The position numbers and the translations under genes were made by a program. Shown here one piece after another: positions 28,150 through 36,853 of a stretch of 64,000 bases of DNA. Below the pieces are notes generated by a model that was given only the letters and a program-made list of their open reading frames with translations, had not been told where the DNA came from and ran no database searches. Origin of the DNA: Actinomycetota bacterium (GTDB lineage: Bacteria > Actinomycetota > Nitriliruptoria > Nitriliruptorales > JAHWKO01); the NCBI GenBank assembly GCA_019347675.1, contig JAHWKW010000009.1, positions 62,001-126,000 of the forward strand. The letters run 5' to 3'. Each line of letters begins with the position of its first letter. Positions within the stretch are counted from its first letter, which is position 1.

Positions 28150-28667
28150 ACCGGATCGGGATGGTCGCGGTGCTCGCAGTGGCGTGGACGGCGTTGTGGC
28201 GCGACGCCAGCCCAGGGACGGTTCTGGGCGGTCTCGCGGTCGGCGCGGCGGTGTCGGTGGCGGCAGGCGACGGAGGGACGCCGGCGTGGCGACCGCTCCT
28301 CCGCCCCGTCGCGACGGTCCGTTTCGTGGTGGCGTTCCTCTGGAACCTCACCACCGCGAGCGTCGCCGTGGCCTGGGACGTGGTCACGCCCGAGGAACGC
28401 GCCCGCGAGGCGATCGTCCTGGTGCCGCTACGGACCGGCTCCGACGCGATCGTCACGACCGTCGCCAACGCGATATCACTGACGCCGGGCACGGTCACGG
28501 TCGACGTCGAACGCGACCCCATCGGCCTCTACATGCACGTGATGCACTTCCGCGACGCCGAGCACGCGCGCGCCCAGGTACGACGCTTGGAGGAGCTGGC
28601 GATCCGGGCGTTCGGCTCGCGCCACGAGGTCGCGGCCCTCGACGGTGAGACCGGAGATGCGCGATGA
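28146..28667 (+). CDS. mrpE: Mrp antiporter subunit E
   Basis: The 173-residue product has two to three N-terminal helices and a cytoplasmic C-terminal domain. The MrpE signature appears as TVVANAISLTPGTVTVDVE-type text (here VTTVANAISLTPGTVTVDVE) followed by YMHVMHF. The ATG overlaps the mrpD stop by 4 bases. Subunit E is needed for assembly and activity of Mrp complexes. Confidence 0.93.
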   Translation: MNRIGMVAVLAVAWTALWRDASPGTVLGGLAVGAAVSVAAGDGGTPAWRPLLRPVATVRFVVAFLWNLTTASVAVAWDVVTPEERAREAIVLVPLRTGSDAIVTTVANAISLTPGTVTVDVERDPIGLYMHVMHFRDAEHARAQVRRLEELAIRAFGSRHEVAALDGETGDAR

Positions 28668-28921
28668 CCGTCGCCATCGTCGTCGCCGCGATCATGGTGT
28701 CCGTCGACGGTGTGCTGTGTGTCGCCCGTCTGCTGCGACGTGGGTCGCTGGCCAACCGCGTCGTCGCGCTCGACACCCTGCTGATCGCGATCGTCCACGG
28801 CATCGCGATCCACGCGGTCGCGACGCGCTCCACTGTCTACTTCGACCTCATGGTGGTGACCGCCCTGCTCGCCTTCGTCGGCACCGTGGCCGTGGCCAGG
28901 TTCATCGAGCACGGGCGGTGA
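28664..28921 (+). CDS. mrpF: Mrp antiporter subunit F
   Basis: The 85-residue, three-helix protein has the conserved RLLRRGSLANRVVALDTL motif, with the Asp in the second membrane segment typical of MrpF. The ATG overlaps the mrpE stop by 4 bases. It is part of the mrp operon. Confidence 0.92.
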   Translation: MTVAIVVAAIMVSVDGVLCVARLLRRGSLANRVVALDTLLIAIVHGIAIHAVATRSTVYFDLMVVTALLAFVGTVAVARFIEHGR

Positions 28922-29280
28922 CTCCGATGATCGACGTCGTCGTCGCGGCCTTGCTGCTGGTCGGTTCCGTCTTCGCGATGCTGGCTGGTGTGGGCCTGCA
29001 CCGCTTCGAGAGCGTCTACGCCCGGATGCACGCGGCCACCAAGCCGGCCACGTTCGGCCTGCTGATCGTCCTGATCGCAGCCGCTATCCGCATCGGAGAA
29101 GCCGGGGACGCCGCGAAGCTGGCCCTTGTCCTGCTGCTGCAGTTCTCCACTGCGCCGATCGCGGCGCACGCGGTGGCCCGTGCCGCCCACCGTGCCGGCG
29201 AGCCCATGGGGTCGACGGCGGTCATGGACGACCTCGCCGAGGACGGGTCCGACCGTGGGCTGGACGGATCGGATGAGTGA
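28918..29280 (+). CDS. mrpG: Mrp antiporter subunit G
   Basis: The 120-residue product has three helices with the PhaG/MrpG pattern GLHRFESVYARMHAATKPATFG. The GTG at 28918 overlaps the mrpF stop (GTGA); an ATG at 28927 is an alternative. The C-terminus is acidic. It is the last gene of the mrp operon and ends 5 bp from the convergent CDF transporter gene. Confidence 0.93.
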   Translation: MTPMIDVVVAALLLVGSVFAMLAGVGLHRFESVYARMHAATKPATFGLLIVLIAAAIRIGEAGDAAKLALVLLLQFSTAPIAAHAVARAAHRAGEPMGSTAVMDDLAEDGSDRGLDGSDE

Positions 29281-29285
29281 GGACC

Positions 29286-30200
29286 TCAGCCGCCCGTGGC
29301 GCTGCGGGCGCGGGCTGGTTCCACGAAGATGTGCGCTGCGGTCGGCACGGCTTCTCGCACCCGCGCCTCCATGGCGTTGACCGTCCGTGCAACGGCGTCG
29401 AAGTCGAGGTCGGATCTCAGCTGCACCTTCGCGGCGACCATCAGCTCGGATGGCCCGAGATGCATCGTGCGCAGCTCGATGATGCTGACCAGTGCCGATT
29501 CATCCTCGATCGCCCGCCGGACACGACCGTAGTCCGCGGGGCTTGCGGCCTCTCCGATCAGCAGGCTGCGCATCTCGACGGCGAGGAGCATGGAGACGAA
29601 CGCGAGCAGAGCTCCGATGGCCAGACTTCCCATCGCGTCCCAACGGGCGTCGCCGGTGACGACCGACAGCCCCACGCCCAGCAGCGCAACGACGAGACCG
29701 GTCTCGGCCGCGGCGTCCTCGAGCAGCACCACCGCGTTGCCCGCATCCTTGGTCGTGCGGATGTAGTGCCACCACGAGCCGGTCCGGCTCTCGTTGGCCG
29801 TACGCACCGCGATGCGCAGCGCCACGCTCTCGGCGACGAGTGCGATGCCCAGGACCGCGAAGGCCCACATGGGCGACTCGATCGGATGCGGAGACCGCAG
29901 CTTGCTGTACCCCTCCCACAGTGAGAACACCGCGCCGAGCGCGAAGAGGATCATCGCCACGACGAACGCCCAGAAGTACCGCTCGCGGGCGTATCCGAAG
30001 GGGTGTTCCGGCGTCGCCCTCCGCTGTGCTCGCCGGTGTCCCAGCAGCAGCAGCGCCTGGTTGCCGGTGTCCGCCACGGAGTGGAAGCTCTCCGCCAGCA
30101 TGGAGCTGGACCCGGTGAGGGCGAACGCGGTGAACTTCGCCGCCCCGATGCCGAGGTTCGCGAAGAAGGCCGCGATCACCGCGGACGGCTGTTTCGCCAT
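29286..30200 (-). CDS. Cation diffusion facilitator family metal transporter
   Basis: CDF proteins export divalent metals by H+ exchange. The 304-residue product has about six helices and a C-terminal cytoplasmic ferredoxin-like domain (from PADYGRVRRAIEDE). TM2 has the SMLAESFHSVADTGNQALLL text with the family His/Asp pattern, and TM5 has the WDAMGSLAIGALL Asp. The loop Gly-His-Arg-Arg block is followed by PEHPFGYARERYFWAF, typical of the FieF-like branch. The ATG at 30200 follows AGGGGA. It converges on mrpG. The metal cannot be assigned by eye. Confidence 0.9.
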   Translation of the reverse strand: MAKQPSAVIAAFFANLGIGAAKFTAFALTGSSSMLAESFHSVADTGNQALLLLGHRRAQRRATPEHPFGYARERYFWAFVVAMILFALGAVFSLWEGYSKLRSPHPIESPMWAFAVLGIALVAESVALRIAVRTANESRTGSWWHYIRTTKDAGNAVVLLEDAAAETGLVVALLGVGLSVVTGDARWDAMGSLAIGALLAFVSMLLAVEMRSLLIGEAASPADYGRVRRAIEDESALVSIIELRTMHLGPSELMVAAKVQLRSDLDFDAVARTVNAMEARVREAVPTAAHIFVEPARARSATGG

Positions 30201-30622
30201 CTCGTCCCCTGTCGCCCCCAGGCGCCTTTGTGTCCGCGGCCTCCAGCTGCCGCGGGAGGCGGCAGCCACGCTGTTGGCGCCCGCCGCCTCCTGCGATCGT
30301 TGCCGCAGAGTCAGTCTCGGTCGCCGGCGGCTCGCCGTCGTCCCAAGGTTGCCCGCAGCCCTCTCTACGCCCACGCCCCCCCGCGCTGCCGACCCGGCAT
30401 CCTGTCAGCGCCGAGCTCTGCGAGCGCTCGTCAGCTCGAGGCCCAGCCCGCAATGCAGAGGAGGACGCACGGCAGCTGGCGGCGGAGAACGCCAAGCTCC
30501 AACGCGCGTCCTGCAGTCGAAGTCACGGTAGAAGATCTCCGAGACGGCACGCGCTCGAAGCCGACAACCGGGCCTTGGCCACCGACGAGATCCTCCGCGA
30601 ACACCTGCCCGCACGTCGCCTA

Positions 30623-30742
30623 CGACGCCACCCTCGAGTCGTCAAGCGCAAGATATCGAACTATGGCGTCAAACGCGCCCGCCACCGCGACTGGCCCCAG
30701 CCCGCCCGCCCTGCGGAGGAGAGCCTCGTCATTGGTAAGTAA
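30623..30742 (+). pseudogene. Transposase C-terminal remnant
   Basis: The 39 codons before the stop read RRHPRVVKRKISNYGVKRAR and continue HRDWPQPARPAEE. I associate this with the C-terminal end of IS4-type transposases in actinobacteria. No upstream catalytic DDE region remains in any frame and no terminal repeats are visible, so this is a fossil. The rest of the 30201-30983 gap is Arg/Pro-rich in all frames and holds nothing else I can support. The family name is from memory and not checked. Confidence 0.35.
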
Positions 30743-30983
30743 ACGGTATTGGGCCTAGTCCGCGAGCCCCGGAGCGTCGACGTTGCGGAGGCCTTTGTGA
30801 TCAAGAGTCCCAAGAGTGGCGGGGTCGGCCAACGTTCGACGCCCGGCTCCGGCCGACGGCCGCCGTGATTCTCCGGACCTCACTCTTGACCGGACGGAGA
30901 GCACCGTACACGGAGTATCCCGGATGAGCGGTGCCCGGTCGGGGTTACAACCGATAGGGGGGCGCCGAGCGGGGAGCCCCGAG

Positions 30984-31346
30984 CTAGGAGCTGTCGCCCA
31001 ACAACCGCCGGGCCTCGTCGGTGAGTGCGGCGACGTCGATGCCCGCCTCATCCGCAAGCAGGCGGCGCAGCATCGGCGGGACACCCTCCAGGTCCCGGAC
31101 GATCCCGGCCAGCATGGAACGCAGCTGACGCATCCGCTGGGCCTCCTCCGCAGGCGTACCGAGATCGTCGACGATGGCCGCCTCCGACCTCGAGGCGATG
31201 AGCGGCTCCGCGACCCCGCGCGCCCACACGTACGTCCGCCTACCCGGACCCCGATTCTCGACGATTGGGTCGACTGCAATCACGTCGTCGGAGCGCACGT
31301 ATCTGCCGTACCCGAGAGGAACGAGCTGCCCTGGCTGGATGCGCAT
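30984..31346 (-). CDS. Small protein with RemA/DUF370-like N-terminus
   Basis: The 120-residue protein starts at an ATG with GAGGAG 7 nt upstream, a strong ribosome site. The first 60 residues (LVPLGYGRYVRSDDVIAVDP, then GRRTYVWARG and a following Ile/Val strand) match the layout of RemA-like regulators: a GYG/GFG turn, an Ile-Ala-Val strand, a Gly-Arg-Arg-Thr turn, then an alternating hydrophobic strand. RemA proteins are DNA-binding matrix regulators in Bacillus. The last 55 residues form a helical extension (QRMRQLRSMLAGIVRDLEG) not found in RemA. It stands alone. The assignment is a weak similarity by eye. Confidence 0.6.
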   Translation of the reverse strand: MRIQPGQLVPLGYGRYVRSDDVIAVDPIVENRGPGRRTYVWARGVAEPLIASRSEAAIVDDLGTPAEEAQRMRQLRSMLAGIVRDLEGVPPMLRRLLADEAGIDVAALTDEARRLLGDSS

Positions 31347-31562
31347 CGTTCGGCTCCTCGTCGGTCACGGCCAGGTTCCCACATCGACACACTGGGGCGG
31401 TAGCGCGGAATTTCTGTCGAGCCCGCCTCCGACGACCTTGGCCGAATCGATCCCCGCAGATTTGCTCGCCGCCCCTGACATCATGGCATCGGCGGCTCAC
31501 CAGCCGCCTCCCCGCGGCCCAATGCTCCAACTACCACAGTCGGCCGCGGCGGCGTGCGTGAA

Positions 31563-31590
31563 GTACCGCAGTCCGGCGAACGTGCGGTAC
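31563..31590. repeat. Inverted repeat GTACCGCA / TGCGGTAC
   Basis: Perfect 8-bp arms (31563-31570 and 31583-31590) are separated by 12 nt. The 31347-31922 gap is otherwise without a supportable gene. It could be an operator for the downstream channel-like gene (333 nt away) or a remnant of a mobile element. Confidence 0.4.
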
Positions 31591-31922
31591 CAAGAACGGC
31601 GGTTGCACGGCACCCTCAACCGCCGACGGCGCACGCTGGCAGCTGGATCAACCAACCCCGACGCAGGAGAACCACTGGCAATTCCTTCCCTACACGTCTA
31701 CCAAAGCTTGCAGGTTCCGGCCTGCCGCGATCCTCAGCTGGTCGCCCCGACCGCGGGACCACTCCGCCACTGCCGAAGCGCCGCCCTTGGTCGCGGCCGT
31801 GCCCAGCTACCGTCCGATTAGCCTCGCGGGATGGGAACCTGGCGGCCGGCGACTCGATCGGCGTTCGACAGGTGGCTGTACGGCAGGTCGTTGCCCGCGA
31901 CGGGTGTGAGGAGCAGCTCCAG

Positions 31923-32936
31923 GTGGGGATCGCAGGTCTGGTCGTGGGCGCCGCGCTGATCCTGATGACCGCCGCGGATGCGGTCGGAACGACCGTGCGG
32001 GTCAGCACCCGTGGCGGCGTCATCGTGAGGTGGCTGGGGCAGGCACTGTGGCGCTTGATGATCGCCGTCGACCGGCAGCTGCCGCGACCGGTCCTGCGCT
32101 ACCTCGCTGGGCCGCTGATCACGCTCGCGGTCATGTCGTCGTGGATCGCGCTGATGATCACCGGTTGGTTTCTGGTGTTCTCCTCGTTCGACGCCGCGGT
32201 CGTGACGGCGCCGGGGAACGGTCCGGCGAGCGGCTGGTCACGCCTTGCCTTCGCCATGTACACGGTGTTCACGCTCGGCGGCAGCGGGCTACAGGCGACG
32301 ACGCCGCTGTGGCAAGTCCTGACAGGCATGGCGGCGGGCACGGGGCTGTTTCTGGTGACGCTGGCGATCACCTACCTCAACCCGCTGGCGTCGGCGGCGT
32401 CGGAACGTCGCCGCGTGGCCCGTGCCTTGACCGGGCTTGGTTCTCGACCCAGCCGGATCGTCGCCAGCGCCTGGGACGGCACCGGTTTCTCGGCGCTGTC
32501 GTACCACCTGATGGCGCTCGCGCCCGAGCTGGCGCGGCTGGCCGAGCACCACTTGACGTACCCGGTCCTTCACTACTTCCAGTCGTCTGACCACGATGCG
32601 GCGATCGGCCCGGCCGTCGCCCGGCTCGACGACGCGCTGCTGCTGCTGTGCGCGGTGGTGCAGCCGGCGGCCCGGCCACCGGCCAGCGTCACCCAACCGG
32701 CGCGCCAGGCCATCACCGCGTTCCTGGCGACCATGCCCGAGACCTTCATCGTCCGGGCCGAAGAAGCCCCGCCGCCGCCCGACATCGAGGAGTTGAGCGC
32801 CGCCGGGGTCCCGTGCCGGCCGCTCGAGGAGCTGCGATCCGCCGCCCACGGCCAAGGGCAACGCCGCAGCCGGCTCCACGGGCTGGTACGCCACTCGGGC
32901 TGGGAGTGGCACACCAGCGTGGACGTGGCAGCCTGA
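31923..32936 (+). CDS. Channel-like membrane protein, paralogue A, with altered pore motif
   Basis: The 337-residue protein has an N-terminal helix (VGIAGLVVGAALILMTAADA), a pair of helices (LITLAVMSSWIALMITGWFL and the one after the pore), and between them a pore-loop-like stretch AMYTVFTLGGSGLQATTP. Compared with its paralogue at 42615-43628 (SLFTLGLGDYVPHG), the GxGD selectivity-filter core of two-TM K+ channels is broken here (GGSG). The C-terminal cytoplasmic part has IVASAWDG, then a helical region with YPVLHYFQS, closely shared by both. The GTG at 31923 follows AGGAG. Transport ability is unproven. Confidence 0.7.
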   Translation: MGIAGLVVGAALILMTAADAVGTTVRVSTRGGVIVRWLGQALWRLMIAVDRQLPRPVLRYLAGPLITLAVMSSWIALMITGWFLVFSSFDAAVVTAPGNGPASGWSRLAFAMYTVFTLGGSGLQATTPLWQVLTGMAAGTGLFLVTLAITYLNPLASAASERRRVARALTGLGSRPSRIVASAWDGTGFSALSYHLMALAPELARLAEHHLTYPVLHYFQSSDHDAAIGPAVARLDDALLLLCAVVQPAARPPASVTQPARQAITAFLATMPETFIVRAEEAPPPPDIEELSAAGVPCRPLEELRSAAHGQGQRRSRLHGLVRHSGWEWHTSVDVAA

Positions 32937-33436
32937 CCACCCGTCGGCGGCAACAATGGTGTCGCCCGCCCGTACGTGGCTGGGCGTCGCGCGGACGACT
33001 GGCACGGGGAGTACTGCGCGGCGAGGAGGCCGGTGGGACCGCCGCGGTCGCCTGCGAGTTCGGGATCGGTGGGAGACGGTGATGCGTGCGGTGCGCGACG
33101 AGGCTCGCACGCGGTTCGCCGAACGCCGGGATGTACACGTGCAGAGCCGGGCGTGTGTCGCGCTGGACGGGCGATGAGAAGTCGTGAACCGGTGCCAGGG
33201 TGGCGCCGCCGCGGTACGTCACCTTTTTACGAGTTGGATCGGGCAATAGCCATCGTCCTCGGTGCGATAATGGTGGGCGTGAGGCTCCCAGGCGCCTCCG
33301 CGAAGGGGCAGCACGCGCGGGGGTGGGCTACGCCGACGCACCGCCCTCGCGAAGGCGTCCAAGGATTGATAGCATCCGCTCGCGACCGTCGAGGAGCAGG
33401 GCCGTTGCTGGTCAAGGGCTTCGTCTCAAGGTGCGT
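32937..33436. other. 500-bp gap with no supportable gene
   Basis: No frame shows a family signature. The second half (from about 33220) is richer in A/T (runs such as CCTTTTTACGAG and CGATAATGG) and probably contains the promoter of the ornithine-cyclodeaminase-family gene that begins at 33437. No -35/-10 pair with acceptable spacing stands out. Confidence 0.4.
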
Positions 33437-34501
33437 ATGAACGAGGGCGATCGGGCGATCCGTTTCACCTATCTCTCTCAGGAAGACCTGCTCGCGTCAG
33501 GCTGCCTTGATCTCCGGATGGCGCTGGGAACGGCGGAATCTGCGCTCCTCGCGCACCGGCGAGGCGATGTGATGTTTCCCGAGAAGATCGTGCAGATCTT
33601 CAATGACGACACACAGGAACGGATCAACTGTCTCCCTGCGACTCTGCGTGCGGAAAACGTCTGTGGCGTGAAGTGGGTTTCGGTCTTCCCACCGAACGTC
33701 CCCAAGTTTGGTCTCCAGAACCTGACTGCTCTCTTTGTTCTCTCGGAGATCGAGAAAGGGTTCCCGCTCGCGGTCATGGAGGGGACGCTCGCATCGAACC
33801 TACGCGTCGGCGCCATCGGGGCCCTCGCGGCGAAGCACTTCGCCCCTCCGCAGGCGCGTACGATCGGCTTCATCGGCAGCGGGGAACAGGCCAAGATGCA
33901 TCTTCTGGCCATGAAGAGCGTGCTGCCCGCGCTAGCGGAATGCCGGGTCTCGGCGAAGACTGCCGAGGAGGAACAGCAGTTCGTGGGCGATCTCGAGACC
34001 ATCCTCCCCGACGTCGAGTTCATCGCAGCTGAGACGGACCACGCCCGTGCCATGGAAGGGGCCGACATCCTCGTCACTGCGACAAGCGCCCAGGCTCCGC
34101 TTCTCCGAGCCGCCTGGATGAAGCCGGGCTCCTTCTACAGTCATGTCGGTGGCTGGGAGGACGAGTACGACGTGGCGAAACAGTGCGAGAAGATCGTCTG
34201 TGATGACTGGAGTACAGTGAAGCACCGCATGCAGACCCTCAGTCGCATGTACAACGACGGCGAGCTGCGAGATTCAGACGTCTATGCCGATCTGGAGGAG
34301 GTCGTCGCTGGCGATAAGCCGGGGCGGGAGACGGATGACGAGCGCGTCTACTTCAACGCGGTGGGACTCGCCTTCGTCGACGTCGCGATCGCACTCGCCA
34401 TGTACCGTCGTGCATTGGAGGCGGGAAAGGGTCGAGAGCTCACGCTGCAGGAGATGATGATTTTCGACCACCCGCGGATAGCTCAATTCGTCACCTTATA
34501 G
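33437..34501 (+). CDS. Ornithine cyclodeaminase / mu-crystallin family enzyme
   Basis: Family members use NAD(P) to deaminate or reduce amino acids and imines. The 354-residue product has the N-terminal substrate domain (FTYLSQEDLLASGCLDLRMA, with GVKWVSVFP), then a Rossmann domain with the dinucleotide loop TIGFIGSGEQAKMHL near residue 155, and a C-terminal return helix. The substrate cannot be fixed: true OCD, alanine dehydrogenase, or the tyramine-oxidase-subunit-B-like branch are all possible. GC content is visibly lower than in neighbours, with many A/T third positions, which suggests recent transfer. It stands alone. Confidence 0.82.
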   Translation: MNEGDRAIRFTYLSQEDLLASGCLDLRMALGTAESALLAHRRGDVMFPEKIVQIFNDDTQERINCLPATLRAENVCGVKWVSVFPPNVPKFGLQNLTALFVLSEIEKGFPLAVMEGTLASNLRVGAIGALAAKHFAPPQARTIGFIGSGEQAKMHLLAMKSVLPALAECRVSAKTAEEEQQFVGDLETILPDVEFIAAETDHARAMEGADILVTATSAQAPLLRAAWMKPGSFYSHVGGWEDEYDVAKQCEKIVCDDWSTVKHRMQTLSRMYNDGELRDSDVYADLEEVVAGDKPGRETDDERVYFNAVGLAFVDVAIALAMYRRALEAGKGRELTLQEMMIFDHPRIAQFVTL

Positions 34502-35155
34502 CGGTCGACGAGCAGCTCCTTGCCAGCTGTCGATCTCCGGGTCTTTCTTACAGAATGGCCAAAGGATCACCCGCGCAGAAGCGCGAGATGCATTCGCATT
34601 CAGGAGTCTGAGTCGGTCGAATGCGAGCGCGGGAGCCGCAGGTCCGTTCACGAAATCGAAATCGTCGTAACGCGTCATGTTCCACGGCTGGAGTGAAAGA
34701 CCCTCACCGTGATCATGATGTCGTATCCTGGCCGATGTTTTGGACGTGGTGCCGGTGTAGGACGCATACGAGCCACCGCCACGCCAGTGCGATGATCTGC
34801 CGGTGCATGTGGAGCCCATTGTCACCGCCATCCAGTCAAGGAATATCGCCGACCCTGCCCCAGGTGGCCACCAACGGGTCAACCCGAGGCGAGCCGCCCC
34901 GCAAGATCGCCGTCGCTGTTCGTCTACACGCGCTTCCTTGTAGAGGCCAGCGAACGTCAAACGCGGAGCAACCTCGAGCCCTCCAACCTCGCCGGGATGA
35001 CCGCTCAGGTAGCGCGTTCCGCCGACTCCCAGTGCCCCGAGTCATCGGGGTCCAACCGACACTCGACTGCGAATCTCGCGGGGCGCGCAGTGGCTATGGG
35101 CGGTCGCTGTTCGAATTCCTCGGCGCCCATAGCAGCGTGGCCGACGTACCCGGTA
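34502..35155. other. 650-bp gap with only fragmentary coding signal
   Basis: On the minus strand around 34690-34830 a short frame reads DNGLHMHRQIIALAWRWLVC and ends in HHVQNIGQDTTS before a stop. It resembles the tail of a lost gene but I cannot name it. The rest has no ribosome-site-linked frame. Composition shifts from the low-GC upstream gene back to high GC across this gap, consistent with an insertion boundary. Confidence 0.3.
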
Positions 35156-35542
35156 TCACACCGTCCGCCTGTCGTCCGCTGAAAGCGTGTGCCGGGACGT
35201 GGGGATCAGCTGGACCGCAACGGGATACCGGTGCTGGGCGGACTCGTCCTCGTGCTGCGTCTCCCGTTCGCAGGCGTCGGCGCCGTCGAGGACCCGGGTG
35301 GCATCCGCGACAGCTTCCTCCGTCGTTCGGCGCAGGGCCCACACCGCCAGTCGCTCGACGAGGATGGCGGGCTCCCCGGGCCGTACAGCGAGTCGGTCGG
35401 CGCGGCCGGGGTCGGCTGCCGCGGTCAGCACATCGACGATCCGTCGAACCTCGTCAGGGACGTGTCCGCCGGCCATGCGTCGGGCGAGTCGGCCCAGCAG
35501 CGCGAAGTGCGGGGTGTCGAGGGTGCCCGGGGGGCGAGCCAT
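35156..35542 (-). CDS. Hypothetical helical protein, divergent from the GlxA-type regulator
   Basis: The product has 128 residues from the ATG at 35542, which is preceded by GAGGAG at 7 nt. It is mostly helical and charged, with no signal peptide or membrane helix (start MARPPGTLDTPHFALLGRLA; middle VPDEVRRIVDVLTAAADPGR). No family is recognised. It is divergent from the regulator gene that starts 73 bp away, so it is a plausible target of that regulator. An ATG at 35563 is an alternative start without a ribosome site. Confidence 0.6.
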   Translation of the reverse strand: MARPPGTLDTPHFALLGRLARRMAGGHVPDEVRRIVDVLTAAADPGRADRLAVRPGEPAILVERLAVWALRRTTEEAVADATRVLDGADACERETQHEDESAQHRYPVAVQLIPTSRHTLSADDRRTV

Positions 35543-35615
35543 CGTGAACTCCTCTACCTCCATGGAGTAAGAATGACCTTTGACGTCCCGCACGACGAGT
35601 GGCAGCATCGACAAT

Positions 35616-36701
35616 ATGCGCAAGTATCCTGCCACCCTCGAGGCCGGATCCCTCGACCCTGACCTCGTCGAGGCTGCCGACCGTCCGGTCGTTGGCGAGC
35701 CGAGCGTCGCGGTCCTGTTCGTCGACCACATGAACCCGTTCGAGTTTTCCATCGCGTGCGAGATCTTCGGGATCCGCAGGGGCGAGGTCCTGGCGACGAT
35801 GGCGGAGCCCCGCTGGTACGAGCTGCGCGTGTGCGCGGCGTGGCCGGGAGCCACGGTGCCGACGCGCTTCGGCTTCTCCCTGACGATCGATCGAGGACTT
35901 GAGGACCTCGTGACCGCGGACACCGTCATCGTCCCGATGGCCGTTAGGGCCTCTGATGCGGAACAGATGGTGTGCGGGTGGCGGATGCCCGCGCTGCCCG
36001 GCGACGACGTCCTCGCTGCTCTCCGCCAAGCAGCGGCCAACGGGGCGCGGATGGTGTCGTTCTGCTCGGGGGCGTTCGTGCTCGCCGAGGCCGGGTTGCT
36101 CGACGGTCGGCGCGCCACCACGCACTGGATGTACACCGAGGCCTTCCGTGCCCGCTACCCGAAGGTCGAGGTCGTACCCGACGTGCTCTACGTCGACGAA
36201 GGTGACGTGCTCACCTCCGCGGGGTCCGCATCGGGTCTCGACCTGTCTCTGCACATCGTCCGGACCGACTACGGGGCCGATGCTGCGGACCTCGTGGCAC
36301 GTCGCACCGTCGTCCCGCCTCATCGCGACGGAGGGCAGGCGCAGTACACGACCGTGCCGGAGGTACCGACCGGCGGAACGCCCTTCGGGGAACTGTTGCA
36401 CTGGATCGTCGAAAACCTCCACGAACCGCTCGAGGTCGCGGACATGGCAGAGCGCTCGGCGATGAGCGAACGGACCTTCGCACGACGCTTCTCCGACGCC
36501 ACAGGAACAACACCCCACCAATGGCTCACGACCCAGCGGGTCGCCAGAGCCCGTCAGCTGCTCGAAACCACCGAGCTCACCATCGACGCCATCGCCACAC
36601 GCAGCGGGCTCGGTACCGCCGCGAACCTTCGGACCCGTCTTCGCGAAGCCGTCGGCGTCAGCCCGACCGGCTATCGCCGCCGCTTCCGCCGCTCCGCCTG
36701 A
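35616..36701 (+). CDS. GlxA-type transcriptional regulator (DJ-1/PfpI domain plus AraC HTH)
   Basis: The 361-residue protein joins an N-terminal DJ-1/PfpI (class I amidotransferase-like) ligand domain to an AraC-type HTH. The first domain (from VAVLFVDHMNPFEFSIACEI) has the nucleophile-elbow Cys in ARMVSFCSGAFVLAEAGLL. The HTH begins near PLEVADMAERSAMSERTFAR and ends with GVSPTGYRRRF. Such proteins usually sense small metabolites and activate nearby genes. The divergent hypothetical gene upstream is the nearest candidate. The ATG at 35616 is chosen; a TTG at 35580 would extend it. Confidence 0.88.
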   Translation: MRKYPATLEAGSLDPDLVEAADRPVVGEPSVAVLFVDHMNPFEFSIACEIFGIRRGEVLATMAEPRWYELRVCAAWPGATVPTRFGFSLTIDRGLEDLVTADTVIVPMAVRASDAEQMVCGWRMPALPGDDVLAALRQAAANGARMVSFCSGAFVLAEAGLLDGRRATTHWMYTEAFRARYPKVEVVPDVLYVDEGDVLTSAGSASGLDLSLHIVRTDYGADAADLVARRTVVPPHRDGGQAQYTTVPEVPTGGTPFGELLHWIVENLHEPLEVADMAERSAMSERTFARRFSDATGTTPHQWLTTQRVARARQLLETTELTIDAIATRSGLGTAANLRTRLREAVGVSPTGYRRRFRRSA

Positions 36702-36853
36702 CACGCCGGATACCGCCCCAGAGCGGTAACGCAGACAGCGGCGTGCAAGCGATCCTGGAACCCACCGATTGGGCAGACGCGGACGGTTGGTGTTCGCTGA
36801 CCGCCCAGCGGCCGTGGCCAGCGAATGAGTTGTCTGACGCCACCGCGTCTAAA

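Noticed and set aside
30755-30983. Tail of a PIN-domain toxin on the minus strand (TLGTLDHKGLRNVDAPGL)
   Set aside because: Only a few residues look similar, no acidic active-site residues or antitoxin gene are visible, and the frame runs through the strand opposite the RemA-like gene.
34690-34960. Transposase remnant in the 34.5-35.1 kb gap
   Set aside because: The short minus-strand frame (HRQIIALAWRWLV) was too brief and ambiguous to name; noted only as fragmentary signal.
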